NCBI GenBank assembly: GCA_021804565.1
Contig: JAJZHK010000013.1
Coordinates: 1-54,700, forward strand
Length of the DNA: 54,700 bases
Direction of reading: 5' to 3'
DNA from: Pseudomonadota bacterium
Lineage (GTDB): Bacteria; Pseudomonadota; Gammaproteobacteria; Pseudomonadales; Moraxellaceae
The translations under genes and the position numbers were made by a program. Shown in pieces: positions 26,519-34,738 of this stretch; the first letter of the stretch is position 1, and each line of letters starts with the position of its first letter. The notes beneath the pieces were generated by a model, which worked only from the letters and a program-made list of their open reading frames with translations, searched no databases and had not been told where the DNA came from.

Positions 26519-27694
26519 ATGGCGCGCATACTTGTGACCGTACCGCCTTTGACCGGTCATCTCAATCCGGCCCTGGCCGTCGCCTGCGAGCTGGAGCGGC
26601 AGGGTCACGAGCTGGCCTGGGCGGTCCACGCCGAGGTGCTCGCCGACAAGCTGCCGGCTCATGCCCGTATCTATGGCCTCGACGATCAGGCGGCTTTCGT
26701 GCTCGGGACAGCCGCACCGCAGGTGCGCGGCCTGGAGAGTGTGCGGGTCTTTTTTGAAGACTATGCCCTGCCTATGGCGAAAGCCGCCTGGCCGCATCTG
26801 TTGCGGGCGGCGCAGGACTTCCAGCCGGATGTGATGGTGGTCGACCATCAGATGCTCGCTGGCGCTCTGGTGGCACGCTACCTGGGTTTGCCCTGGGTGG
26901 CCCTGACCACGACCTCGGCGTCGATCCTGCGGATGTCGAAGACACTCGATGACTGGGTGGGTGCGCAGCTGGCTGATTTGCAGCAGGCTGTGCTGCCGGC
27001 GCAGCTGATCGTCGAACGTCCTGACTTTTCCCCTTACGCCCAGGTGGTGTTTTCGGTGCGCGCCCTGCTCGGTGAGCAGGTGTCGATATGGCCGGCGCCC
27101 TACCATTTTGTCGGACCGGTGCAAGGCTCGGGCCGGCGCCCTATCGAGTTCCCCTGGTCGAGTCTCCATCCGCAGCTGCCCCTGGTGCTGGTCTCGCTAG
27201 GTACCGTCAGCCGTGATCGCGACACCCGTTTTTTCTCGGTGATGATGGAGGCCGCCCGCGATCTGCCCTTGCAGATGGTGATGGTGGCACCCGAGTTCCT
27301 GCAGGCGCAGGCCCCTGCCAATGTGCTGGTTCGCTCTTATGTGCCGCAGATCGAACTGCTCGATCGCGCTGCGGCAGTGATCTGTCATGCCGGACACAAC
27401 ACCGTCTGTGAGGCTTTGGCGCGTGGCCTGCCTTTGGGCCTGGCGCCGATACGCGACGATCAGCCGGTGGTCGCCAGACAGGTCATCGATGCCGGTGCCG
27501 GCTTGTTCATGCGCCATGGCAAGATCAGCGCCGGCGAGGCCCGCCAGGTTCTGCTGCGCCTGCTGTCACAAGCCGATCTGCGTCAGGCGGCAGAAAAGCT
27601 GGCGACCCTGTTCGCCGCTGCCGGGGGTGAGCGTAGCGCCGCCGCCCTGGTGCTGGCGCAGGTGCCGGCGACCTTGCTGGAGACGGTGGCTTGA
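26519..27694 (+). CDS. GT1-type glycosyltransferase
   Basis: 391 residues, GT-B fold. The N-terminal acceptor half opens RILVTVPPLTGHLNPALAVACELE, as in macrolide, sterol and carotenoid glycosyltransferases. The C-terminal donor half has LVSLGTVSRD near residue 225 and the sugar-nucleotide block VPQIELLDRAAAVICHAGHNTVCEALARGLPLGLAPIRDDQP near 275-315, with the HAGHNT histidine. No signal peptide or clear membrane helix, so it acts on the cytoplasmic side. It would attach a sugar to the lipid made by the upstream synthase. Sugar and linkage are unknown. The stop overlaps the TTG start of the next gene. Confidence 0.9.
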   Translation: MARILVTVPPLTGHLNPALAVACELERQGHELAWAVHAEVLADKLPAHARIYGLDDQAAFVLGTAAPQVRGLESVRVFFEDYALPMAKAAWPHLLRAAQDFQPDVMVVDHQMLAGALVARYLGLPWVALTTTSASILRMSKTLDDWVGAQLADLQQAVLPAQLIVERPDFSPYAQVVFSVRALLGEQVSIWPAPYHFVGPVQGSGRRPIEFPWSSLHPQLPLVLVSLGTVSRDRDTRFFSVMMEAARDLPLQMVMVAPEFLQAQAPANVLVRSYVPQIELLDRAAAVICHAGHNTVCEALARGLPLGLAPIRDDQPVVARQVIDAGAGLFMRHGKISAGEARQVLLRLLSQADLRQAAEKLATLFAAAGGERSAAALVLAQVPATLLETVA

Positions 27695-28455
27695 GCCTGC
27701 AACGCGTTGCCGTCGAGGGTGCCACGCTGTCCACGCTCAGCCTGGGACAGGGGCATCCTCTGCTGCTTTTGCATGGGCTGGCCTTGGGCAATATGGCGAG
27801 CTGGTACGCGCCCATCGCCCTGACGCTGGCGCAGCAGGCGCAGGTCCTGCTCTATGACCTCAGAGGTCATGGTGACAGCACGCGCAGCGCCGAAGGTTAC
27901 GATCTGGCGACCCAGGTCGAGGACCTCTGTGCCGTGCTGGCGCACTATGCGCTGGACACCATCGATCTTGCCGGCCACAGTGTCGGTGCATTGATCGCTC
28001 TTGCCTTCGCCTGTCGCTACCCGCAGCGCGTACGCCGCCTGATGCTGCTCGATGCGCCCTGGCCGGCCGCCACCTGGGTGGCCCCCAGCCTGCACGCCGG
28101 TGCGGCCGCCCTGCTTCATCAGCAAGGTGGGCAGGATGCCGGGCGGCGGGGCCAACGCCGCTTGCAGCGTCTGCAAGGCTTGTTGTGCGAGACCTCGCTG
28201 GTGGCTGCCGTGGCGGCCATGCGGGGCGAGGACGTCGACGATTTTCATCGTCTGCAGATGCCGGTCAGGCTCCTCTATGGTCGTCATTCGCCGTGTCGGC
28301 AGGCCGCTGACGAGCTCTGTCGACACCTGCCGCAGGCGAGCTTGCACGAGCTCGAGGCCGGCCACTATCTGCTGGAAGAGGCGGCCGCCGAGGTCTGCGC
28401 ACACATGCAAAACTATTTTTATGCGGAGGAAGGACGCGATGGATCGCAACCGTGA
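27691..28455 (+). CDS. Alpha/beta hydrolase
   Basis: 254 residues starting with a TTG that overlaps the glycosyltransferase stop (TTGA). The oxyanion block LLLLHGLALGNMASW lies near residue 27. The nucleophile is Ser97 in AGHSVGAL and the histidine is in LEAGHYLLEEA near 230. The usual acid after strand six (G-x-x-D) reads YGRHSP, so the canonical Asp is not where expected. In this setting it may be a thioesterase that releases the chain or an esterase that trims it. The overlap with the next gene shows it belongs to the operon. Confidence 0.82.
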   Translation: MSLQRVAVEGATLSTLSLGQGHPLLLLHGLALGNMASWYAPIALTLAQQAQVLLYDLRGHGDSTRSAEGYDLATQVEDLCAVLAHYALDTIDLAGHSVGALIALAFACRYPQRVRRLMLLDAPWPAATWVAPSLHAGAAALLHQQGGQDAGRRGQRRLQRLQGLLCETSLVAAVAAMRGEDVDDFHRLQMPVRLLYGRHSPCRQAADELCRHLPQASLHELEAGHYLLEEAAAEVCAHMQNYFYAEEGRDGSQP

Positions 28456-29281
28456 CAACGTCGCCGTTTCGGCGCTCTACACGGCCGCTACCTGGCGCTG
28501 GGCTGGCTTTGAATGCGCCGAGTTTGTCACGCCCGCGCAGAGTCTGCCGCTGTTTCGCTGGGTCAACCGGGTGCAGAGCCTCTATCGCTGGATCAATCCG
28601 GCGGTTTACTCCCTGCCGCACCAGCTGCTGCATCGCCACGCGGCGATCGACAAGCTGCTGGCCGACGCCGGGCTGGCGCGCGTTCTCGAACTGGCAGCCG
28701 GCTTTTCAGCGCGCGGCAGCCGCTGCAGCCGCGATCCGCGCTGCCAGTACATCGAGTTCGACCTGCCCGATATGATACGCAGCAAACGTGAGCAGCTCGC
28801 CGCCAGTGCTGATGGACGCGCGGTGCTGGCACGCAGCAATTTCGAGCTGCGTGCCGGGGATGTCCTGCACGTCGATTTTCTGGCGGATTTTGTCGGCTCG
28901 CCGCTGGCTGTGCTCAGCGAGGGGCTGATGATGTATTTTTCGCGCGAGCAGCAGATGCAGGTGTGGCGACAGGTGGCGCAGCTGCTGCGGGTCTGTGGCG
29001 GGGTCTATCTTTTCGATTACATCCCTTTGCCCGACGAGCCGCAGCGTAGTGGCCTGGGCCGTTTTCTGCATTTTTTACGGGCGCGGGTCTTCAGGTGGCG
29101 GGGCGATTTCGCCTACGATGCCCGGGACCGCCACGAAGTGCGCTGCGATTTGCATCTGGCCGGCTTCGAGGTGGTGGACATCGTCGATACCGGTCAGGTG
29201 GCGGCGGCATGGCAGCTGCCACAGGCGATGGTGCCGACGCGCACGCTCATCTATGTCTGCAAGGCCAGGAGGCCGCTATGA
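28439..29281 (+). CDS. SAM-dependent O-methyltransferase, LCM/COG3315-like
   Basis: 280 residues from ATG 28439, preceded by GCGGAGGAAGG. The SAM-binding start ARVLELAAGFSARG (about residue 80), CQYIEFDLPDMIRSKR (about 103) and AVLSEGLMMYFSREQ (about 157) match the leucine carboxyl methyltransferase-like family often found in polyketide clusters. It would methylate a hydroxyl or carboxyl group of the product. It overlaps the hydrolase gene by 17 bases and the next gene by 4. Confidence 0.85.
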   Translation: MDRNRDNVAVSALYTAATWRWAGFECAEFVTPAQSLPLFRWVNRVQSLYRWINPAVYSLPHQLLHRHAAIDKLLADAGLARVLELAAGFSARGSRCSRDPRCQYIEFDLPDMIRSKREQLAASADGRAVLARSNFELRAGDVLHVDFLADFVGSPLAVLSEGLMMYFSREQQMQVWRQVAQLLRVCGGVYLFDYIPLPDEPQRSGLGRFLHFLRARVFRWRGDFAYDARDRHEVRCDLHLAGFEVVDIVDTGQVAAAWQLPQAMVPTRTLIYVCKARRPL

Positions 29282-30498
29282 CTTATGTGCGCCGGCTGTC
29301 GCCGATGGAACGCTACGCGCTGGTCATCCATGCGGTGCACCCCTACCACGTCGATGCGGTGGTCGAAGGTGAGGGTCATATCGATCCTGAGGCCCTGCGT
29401 GAGGCCATCGAGCGGGCGGCGCAAGCCAACCCCGCCATACGTGTGCGCCTGCGCGGGGTGCTCGCCGGCTGCCGCTGGGTCGACAGCGGTATCGCGCCGC
29501 GTCTGCGGGTCATCGACGACTGTGGATGGGATGCCCGCAGCGAGCAGGGCTTGCCCTTCGAGCTGGCCAGTCTCGATCCCCTGCGCGGCGGTCCGGTCGC
29601 TGAGATGATCTTGCTGCGCACGCGCTCGGGTCCCTCTTATCTAGTCGGACGGGCCGTCCATGCCGCTCTCGATGGCCGTGGCATGTTGCAGTGGATGCGC
29701 GAAGTGTTTCGTGCCCTGCGCCATGAACCCCTGCAGGGCTCGGATCATCGGCGCACCGATCTGGAGGTGCAGAAGCTGCATGCGGCGGCAGTCACCGACC
29801 AGCCCTCGGCGCCGCAAAGCTGCATACCCGTCGTTCCGGCCAGCCCTGGCGAGCGCCCTTTGCGCTACATCTGGCGGCGCATCGAGCTGCCTGGAACGAC
29901 GGCGCAGATGCTTGCCCGCTGTGCCCTTTTTCTGGCCCACTACGCGCGCCAGCACAACGATGGTCCGGTAGGATTCACCATTCCGGTCGATTTTCGCAGC
30001 CTGCGCAAGGAGCCTATGGGCCTGGGCAACCTGACCGGCTATCTGCGCCTCTATGTCGGCCAGGAAGAGTCGACCCGCTCTTTGATGCGACAGCTGCAGC
30101 AACGCCTGCGCGGCTACGCCGATTGCCGCGTCATCAGCGGTTTGGAGCGTATCGTCTGGATGCCGATCGCGCTGATGGTCCGCAAGCTGCGCACCCAGCT
30201 CGATCAGGTGCTCTACCAGGACAATCCACACTTGCCCAGTGGTGGCATCGTGTCCATGGGCCAGCTCGAGGCGAGCTGGTTCGATGCACCGGGCTTTCGT
30301 GGACGTCAGGCCTTTGCCATACCCGGCGCGGTCGGCAAGCTCAATGTCGTCTTTGTACAGTACGCCGGCTTTACCACGGTGACTTTCTCGGCGCCTGGCG
30401 CCTATAACCAAGAGGGGCAGCTCGATCGCATGATCGCCGCTTTTGCCCAGCACTTTGCCTCGGTCCATGCAGGCGCCGAACTGGAGAGCGTTTCGTGA
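29278..30498 (+). CDS. Condensation/CoA-acyltransferase-fold protein (first copy)
   Basis: 406 residues. It carries the HxxxDG catalytic motif of the chloramphenicol acetyltransferase/NRPS condensation/PapA superfamily as VHAALDGRGM (His128, Asp132). LSPMERYALVIHAVHPYHVDAVVEGEGHID at the N-terminus resembles the first strand of that fold. The later FTIPVDFRSLR and GNLTGYLRLYV resemble the solvent-channel segment. Such enzymes esterify hydroxyls with acyl groups from CoA or ACP. The substrate is inferred to be the lipid of this cluster. A paralogous, weakly similar copy lies at 34719. Overlaps neighbours by 4 bases on both sides. Confidence 0.78.
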   Translation: MTYVRRLSPMERYALVIHAVHPYHVDAVVEGEGHIDPEALREAIERAAQANPAIRVRLRGVLAGCRWVDSGIAPRLRVIDDCGWDARSEQGLPFELASLDPLRGGPVAEMILLRTRSGPSYLVGRAVHAALDGRGMLQWMREVFRALRHEPLQGSDHRRTDLEVQKLHAAAVTDQPSAPQSCIPVVPASPGERPLRYIWRRIELPGTTAQMLARCALFLAHYARQHNDGPVGFTIPVDFRSLRKEPMGLGNLTGYLRLYVGQEESTRSLMRQLQQRLRGYADCRVISGLERIVWMPIALMVRKLRTQLDQVLYQDNPHLPSGGIVSMGQLEASWFDAPGFRGRQAFAIPGAVGKLNVVFVQYAGFTTVTFSAPGAYNQEGQLDRMIAAFAQHFASVHAGAELESVS

Positions 30499-31721
30499 AC
30501 GATATCGACCTCAGCAAGCTCAAGATAGACCGTCAACAGTCGCTCGTCGTGCCGGGTCACAAGCGCCGGCGCCGCGGTGTCTACCTGGCGGTCGGCGTCG
30601 TGCTGCTGCTCGTGGCGGGAGGTCTGTGGCTGAAGACCGGGGTGCCTGTGGTGCAGACCGGCCAGGTGGTCTACGCCTATCCCTCGGCGCGTTACCTGAC
30701 CCTGAATGCGACCGGCTACGTGGTCGCCCGGCGCAAGGCTGCGGTCGCTTCAAAAGGCACCGGCCGTCTCGAGTGGCTGGGGGTGGCCGAGGGCAGCGTG
30801 GTCAAGGCGGGAACCATCATTGCCCGCCTTGAAAGCCGCGATGTCGAGGCCAATCTGGGCGGCGCCAGCGCCAATGTCGCGGTGGCCGCTGCCGCCATCG
30901 AGAGCGCCAGTGCCGACAAGGCGGCCGCAGACCTCAATTTGTGGCGCATGAAGAAGCTCTATCCCCTGCACTATGTCTCGACGGTCATGTACGAGGACGC
31001 GCAGACCCGGGTGTTGCATGCGCAGGCGGCGCTCGACAGTGCCAGGGCCAGCTACCGGGCGGCAAAAGCAAATGAGGATTATGCGCGTGATGCGGTCGAA
31101 AATACCCGTATCAGGGCGCCTTTCGATGGCGTCGTCATCGCCCGTGCTGCCAATGTCGGCGACATCGTCACCCCGATGTCCTCGGCGGTGGATGCCAAGG
31201 GCGCGGTGGCGGTGATGGCCGATATGAGCAGTCTGGAGGTCGACGCCGATGTTTCCGAGTCGTCCCTGGCGGGGATACAGCTGGGCCAGCCCTGCGAGAT
31301 TGCCCTCGACGCTTTTGCCCAGAAACGCTTTCGTGGACGGGTCAGCGCCATCGTGCCGACGGTCAAGCGCGCCAGTGCCACGGTGACCGCCAAGGTTGCC
31401 TTTCTCGACACGGTGCCCGGCATTCTCCCCGATATGAGCGCACGGGTCAGTTTCCTGTCGCACACGCTCAGTGACGCCGACGAGCATCCGGTACTGGCGG
31501 TCAACCCGGCGGCGGTCACCCAGCGGCAGGGCCAGAGTGTGGTTTTTGTGCGCTGGCCGGATGATCATGTGGCGAGGATTCCGGTGACCCTGGGGCCGAT
31601 GCTGGGCGAGGTTCAGGAAATCGATGCCGGCGATCTGCACGTCGGCGACCGGGTCGTCCTCGATCCGCCGGCGCGCTTGCGCGACGGCGAGCAGGTGCAC
31701 AGCCTGGGATCGCACGGATGA
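30495..31721 (+). CDS. Membrane-fusion (periplasmic adaptor) protein, MacA/HlyD/DevB-like
   Basis: 408 residues. A single N-terminal membrane anchor (VYLAVGVVLLLVAGGLWL, about residues 30-48) is followed by the lipoyl half VASKGTGRLEWLGVAEGSVVKAGTIIARLE (about 84-112). A helical hairpin of about 80 residues rich in Ala and Glu comes next, then the second lipoyl half IRAPFDGVVIARAANVGDIV. A beta-barrel domain follows. It should link the ABC exporter to an outer-membrane channel. No TolC-like gene is present in the window. It overlaps the ATPase gene by 4 bases. Confidence 0.9.
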   Translation: MNDIDLSKLKIDRQQSLVVPGHKRRRRGVYLAVGVVLLLVAGGLWLKTGVPVVQTGQVVYAYPSARYLTLNATGYVVARRKAAVASKGTGRLEWLGVAEGSVVKAGTIIARLESRDVEANLGGASANVAVAAAAIESASADKAAADLNLWRMKKLYPLHYVSTVMYEDAQTRVLHAQAALDSARASYRAAKANEDYARDAVENTRIRAPFDGVVIARAANVGDIVTPMSSAVDAKGAVAVMADMSSLEVDADVSESSLAGIQLGQPCEIALDAFAQKRFRGRVSAIVPTVKRASATVTAKVAFLDTVPGILPDMSARVSFLSHTLSDADEHPVLAVNPAAVTQRQGQSVVFVRWPDDHVARIPVTLGPMLGEVQEIDAGDLHVGDRVVLDPPARLRDGEQVHSLGSHG

Positions 31722-32404
31722 GCGCGCTGATCAGCCTGCGGCATCTCGGCAAAAGCTATCAGCGTGCCGGGCAGCACGTTCCGGTTTTGCTCAATATCGA
31801 CCTCGACATCGAGCGTGGCGACTATGTGTCGCTGATGGGACCTTCCGGTTCAGGCAAGAGCACGCTGCTCAATCTCCTCGCCGGCATTGACAAGCCCAGT
31901 CGTGGCAGTCTGCGCATCGATGGCATCGACATCACCGCCCTGTCCGAGCGCGAGCTGGCCGACTGGCGGGCGGCGAATATCGGCTTCATCTTCCAGTTTT
32001 ACAACCTGATGCCGGTGCTCACCGCCTTCGAGAATGTCGAGCTGCCCTTGCTCCTGAGCCGGCTGGACCGCAAGGCCCGGCATGAGCACGCGCATATGGC
32101 CCTGGCCATGGTTGGCCTGTCCGACCGTGAGCACCATCGCCCGCACGAGCTGTCGGGGGGGCAGCAACAGCGGGTGGCCATCGCCCGCGCTTTGGTCAGC
32201 GACCCCAGCCTTATCGTCGCCGATGAGCCCACCGGCGACCTCGACCGGCAATCCGCCGATGACGTGCTTGCACTCATGGATCGCCTGCACCAGGAACTCG
32301 GCAAGACCATCGTCATGGTCACGCATGATCCCAAATGCGCGGCACGTGCGCGCCGGCAGATCCATCTCGAGAAAGGTGAGCTGATCACCGGGAGTGCCGG
32401 CTGA
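31718..32404 (+). CDS. ABC exporter ATP-binding protein, MacB/LolD/DevA-like
   Basis: 228 residues. Walker A is GPSGSGKST near residue 45, the Q-loop is [12 protein letters not shown] near 90, the signature is [15 protein letters not shown] near 143 and Walker B is [12 protein letters not shown] near 165. These are typical of the MacB/LolD/FtsE branch that drives mechanotransmission, not transmembrane translocation. It stands between the adaptor and two FtsX-type permeases. Confidence 0.95.
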   Translation: MSALISLRHLGKSYQRAGQHVPVLLNIDLDIERGDYVSLMGPSGSGKSTLLNLLAGIDKPSRGSLRIDGIDITALSERELADWRAANIGFIFQFYNLMPVLTAFENVELPLLLSRLDRKARHEHAHMALAMVGLSDREHHRPHELSGGQQQRVAIARALVSDPSLIVADEPTGDLDRQSADDVLALMDRLHQELGKTIVMVTHDPKCAARARRQIHLEKGELITGSAG

Positions 32405-32405
32405 G

Positions 32406-33572
32406 ATGGCGCCAGGTCCGGTCCTGCGGCTGATTGTCGGCAATATGGCGCGTCACCGCCTGCGCAACGCCCTGACCTGTCTGGGCATCGCCGTGGCTAT
32501 TTTGGCCTTCGGTTTTCTGCGCACCCTGGTCGATTCCTGGTATGCCGGTGCCGAGCTGGGCAGCCCGGGTCGACTGATCTGCCGCAATGAGATGTCCCTG
32601 GCTTTTCCCCTGCCGGTCAGTTACGGCGCCACCATCCGGCATGTCGAGGGGGTCAGGGCGGTGAGCTACGCCAGCTGGTTCGGCGGCATCTATATCGACG
32701 AAAAGCATTTTTTTCCGCAGTTTGCCGTCGATGCCGAGAGCTACTTTCGCCTCTACCCGGAGTACCATGTCGATCCTCGGCAGCTGAGTGCCTTTGAGCA
32801 CGACAAGCAGGCGGTGATCGTCGGCCGCAAGACCGCCCAGGACTATGGCTGGAAAGTCGGCGATCAGGTGCCCTTGCGCGGTACCATCTATCCGGGTAAC
32901 TGGAGTTTCCACATCGCCGGCATCTACACCGGTGCTGACGCCCAGGTCGACGAGAGCCAGTTCATCCTGCACTGGGACTACGTCAATGACACGGTGCGTG
33001 CCTTGTTGCCTGCTTATGCCGACAAGGTCGGCGTTTTCGTCATCGACCTCGTCCATCCTGAGCAGGCGGCCAGCGTGGCGGCACGTATCGACGCCGGTTT
33101 TCACAATTCGCAGGCGGCGACGCGTACCGAGACCCAGAAAGCCTTTCAGCTGGGCTTCGTGGCCATGGTCGACACCATCCTGGTCGCCCTGCAGACGGTC
33201 GCCTACGTGGTGATCCTGATCATCATGGCGGTCCTCGCCAACACCATGGTGATGAGCGCCCGCGAACGCGTGCGCGAGTACAGCGCGCTGCGCGCCCTCG
33301 GCTTCACGCCGGGTTTTATCGTGACCCTGATTACCGGCGAGTCCTTGCTCATGGCCGGCATCGGCGGCTTCATCGGCATCGTCATCACCTTTCCGCTGGC
33401 GGTGCTCTTCCATCGTGCGACCGGCCATATGTTCGCCATTTTTCAGGTGACGACGCAGACCTTGCTCATGCAGGCGCTGGCGGCTTTGCTGGTGGGTTTG
33501 GCGGCGGCGGCCATTCCCGCCTGGAGCATGAGCCGGGTGGGGATCAGCGACGGTCTGAGGGCGATGACGTGA
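32406..33572 (+). CDS. FtsX/MacB-type ABC permease (first)
   Basis: 388 residues from ATG 32406; a GTG at 32394 would overlap the ATPase gene. An N-terminal helix ([22 protein letters not shown]) is followed by a periplasmic domain of about 210 residues and three C-terminal helices: [19 protein letters not shown]-like, [15 protein letters not shown] and [17 protein letters not shown]. The linker [20 protein letters not shown] is the coupling region of the FtsX family. It pairs with the next gene as a heterodimeric permease. Ends in a GTGA overlap. Confidence 0.92.
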   Translation: MAPGPVLRLIVGNMARHRLRNALTCLGIAVAILAFGFLRTLVDSWYAGAELGSPGRLICRNEMSLAFPLPVSYGATIRHVEGVRAVSYASWFGGIYIDEKHFFPQFAVDAESYFRLYPEYHVDPRQLSAFEHDKQAVIVGRKTAQDYGWKVGDQVPLRGTIYPGNWSFHIAGIYTGADAQVDESQFILHWDYVNDTVRALLPAYADKVGVFVIDLVHPEQAASVAARIDAGFHNSQAATRTETQKAFQLGFVAMVDTILVALQTVAYVVILIIMAVLANTMVMSARERVREYSALRALGFTPGFIVTLITGESLLMAGIGGFIGIVITFPLAVLFHRATGHMFAIFQVTTQTLLMQALAALLVGLAAAAIPAWSMSRVGISDGLRAMT

Positions 33573-34738
33573 GCTCATTGTCCTGGTCTTACGTCTATGG
33601 CAACCTCTGGGCGCGCAAACTCAGCACGGCCTTGACGGCGACGGGCATGATGCTGGTCTGCTTCGTCTTCGCCCTGGTGCTGATGATGGCCGAGGGCCTG
33701 CAGCACACCCTGGGGCGGACCGGCTCGCCTGACAACATCGTTTTCTTGCGCAAGGGTGCGCAGACCGAGGTGCAAAGCACCCTGAGCCGGGAGCAGGCGT
33801 CCATACTCGCCAGCATGTCGGCCTGGGCGACCGATCAGCAGGGCCTGCCGCTGGTCTCCCCGGAGCTGCAGGTTCTCGTCAATCTGCCCAAGAAGCGGCA
33901 AGGCACCCTGGTCAATGTCGTGGTGCGGGGTGTCGACACTTTGGGCTGGCAGGTGCACGAGGCCTGCCATATCGTGCAAGGCCGGACCTTTCGTCCAGGG
34001 CGCTCGGAGATTGTCGTCGGCGCCGGGGTGGCGCGCGGTGAGTCCGGGGTGCGTATCGGTGATCGCTTGCACTTTGCTCAGCGCGACTGGCAGGTGGTCG
34101 GGGTTTTCGCCGCCGGGCGTAGCGGTTTCGAGTCGGAAATCTGGGGGGATGAGGGGCAGCTGCGGCAAGCCTTTCGCCGTGATGACGACTCCTCCTGGGT
34201 CGGGCGTTTGCGCGATGGCAATGGTCTGGACAAGGTCCTGGCGGCGGTCGCTGACGATCCCCGTTTGCAGCTGCAGGGTCAGCGCGAGTCGGCGTTTTAC
34301 GCAGCGCAGTCACGATCCCTGGCGCAGTTCATCCGGGTCTTGGGCCAGGCCATCACCCTGGTCTTTTCCATAGGTGCCGTGCTTGGGGCGATGATCACCA
34401 TGTACGCCAGTGTGGCGCAGCGCACGCGCGAGATAGGCACCTTGCGTGCCTTGGGTTTTTATCGCCGCGACATCGTGCTCGCCTTCCTGCGCGAGGCTGT
34501 CGTGCTCGCTCTGTCCGCCGGGCTGATCGCCGTTCTGCTGGCTTCGACCTTGCAGTCCATGGAGATCTCGACGACCAATTTGCAGACCTTCTCGGAGATC
34601 AGTTTTCGTTTGATCCTGACGCCATGGATCGTGCTCGACGTGCTCTGCTTTGCACTTGTGATGGGGGTGATAGGCGGCGTGCTGCCGGCTTTGCAGGCGG
34701 CACGCCTGGAGATCGTCGATGCCTTACGTGCCTTTTGA
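33569..34738 (+). CDS. FtsX/MacB-type ABC permease (second)
   Basis: 389 residues with a GTG start overlapping the previous stop. It has the same topology: N-terminal helix (TALTATGMMLVCFVFALVLMM), periplasmic domain, and three C-terminal helices around ITLVFSIGAVLGAMITMY, EAVVLALSAGLIAVLLAS and PWIVLDVLCFALVMGVIGGVL. The coupling segment AQRTREIGTLRALGFYRRDI is well conserved. The presence of two distinct permeases recalls LolC/LolE more than the MacB homodimer. Its last 20 bases overlap the next gene. Confidence 0.92.
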   Translation: MSSLSWSYVYGNLWARKLSTALTATGMMLVCFVFALVLMMAEGLQHTLGRTGSPDNIVFLRKGAQTEVQSTLSREQASILASMSAWATDQQGLPLVSPELQVLVNLPKKRQGTLVNVVVRGVDTLGWQVHEACHIVQGRTFRPGRSEIVVGAGVARGESGVRIGDRLHFAQRDWQVVGVFAAGRSGFESEIWGDEGQLRQAFRRDDDSSWVGRLRDGNGLDKVLAAVADDPRLQLQGQRESAFYAAQSRSLAQFIRVLGQAITLVFSIGAVLGAMITMYASVAQRTREIGTLRALGFYRRDIVLAFLREAVVLALSAGLIAVLLASTLQSMEISTTNLQTFSEISFRLILTPWIVLDVLCFALVMGVIGGVLPALQAARLEIVDALRAF

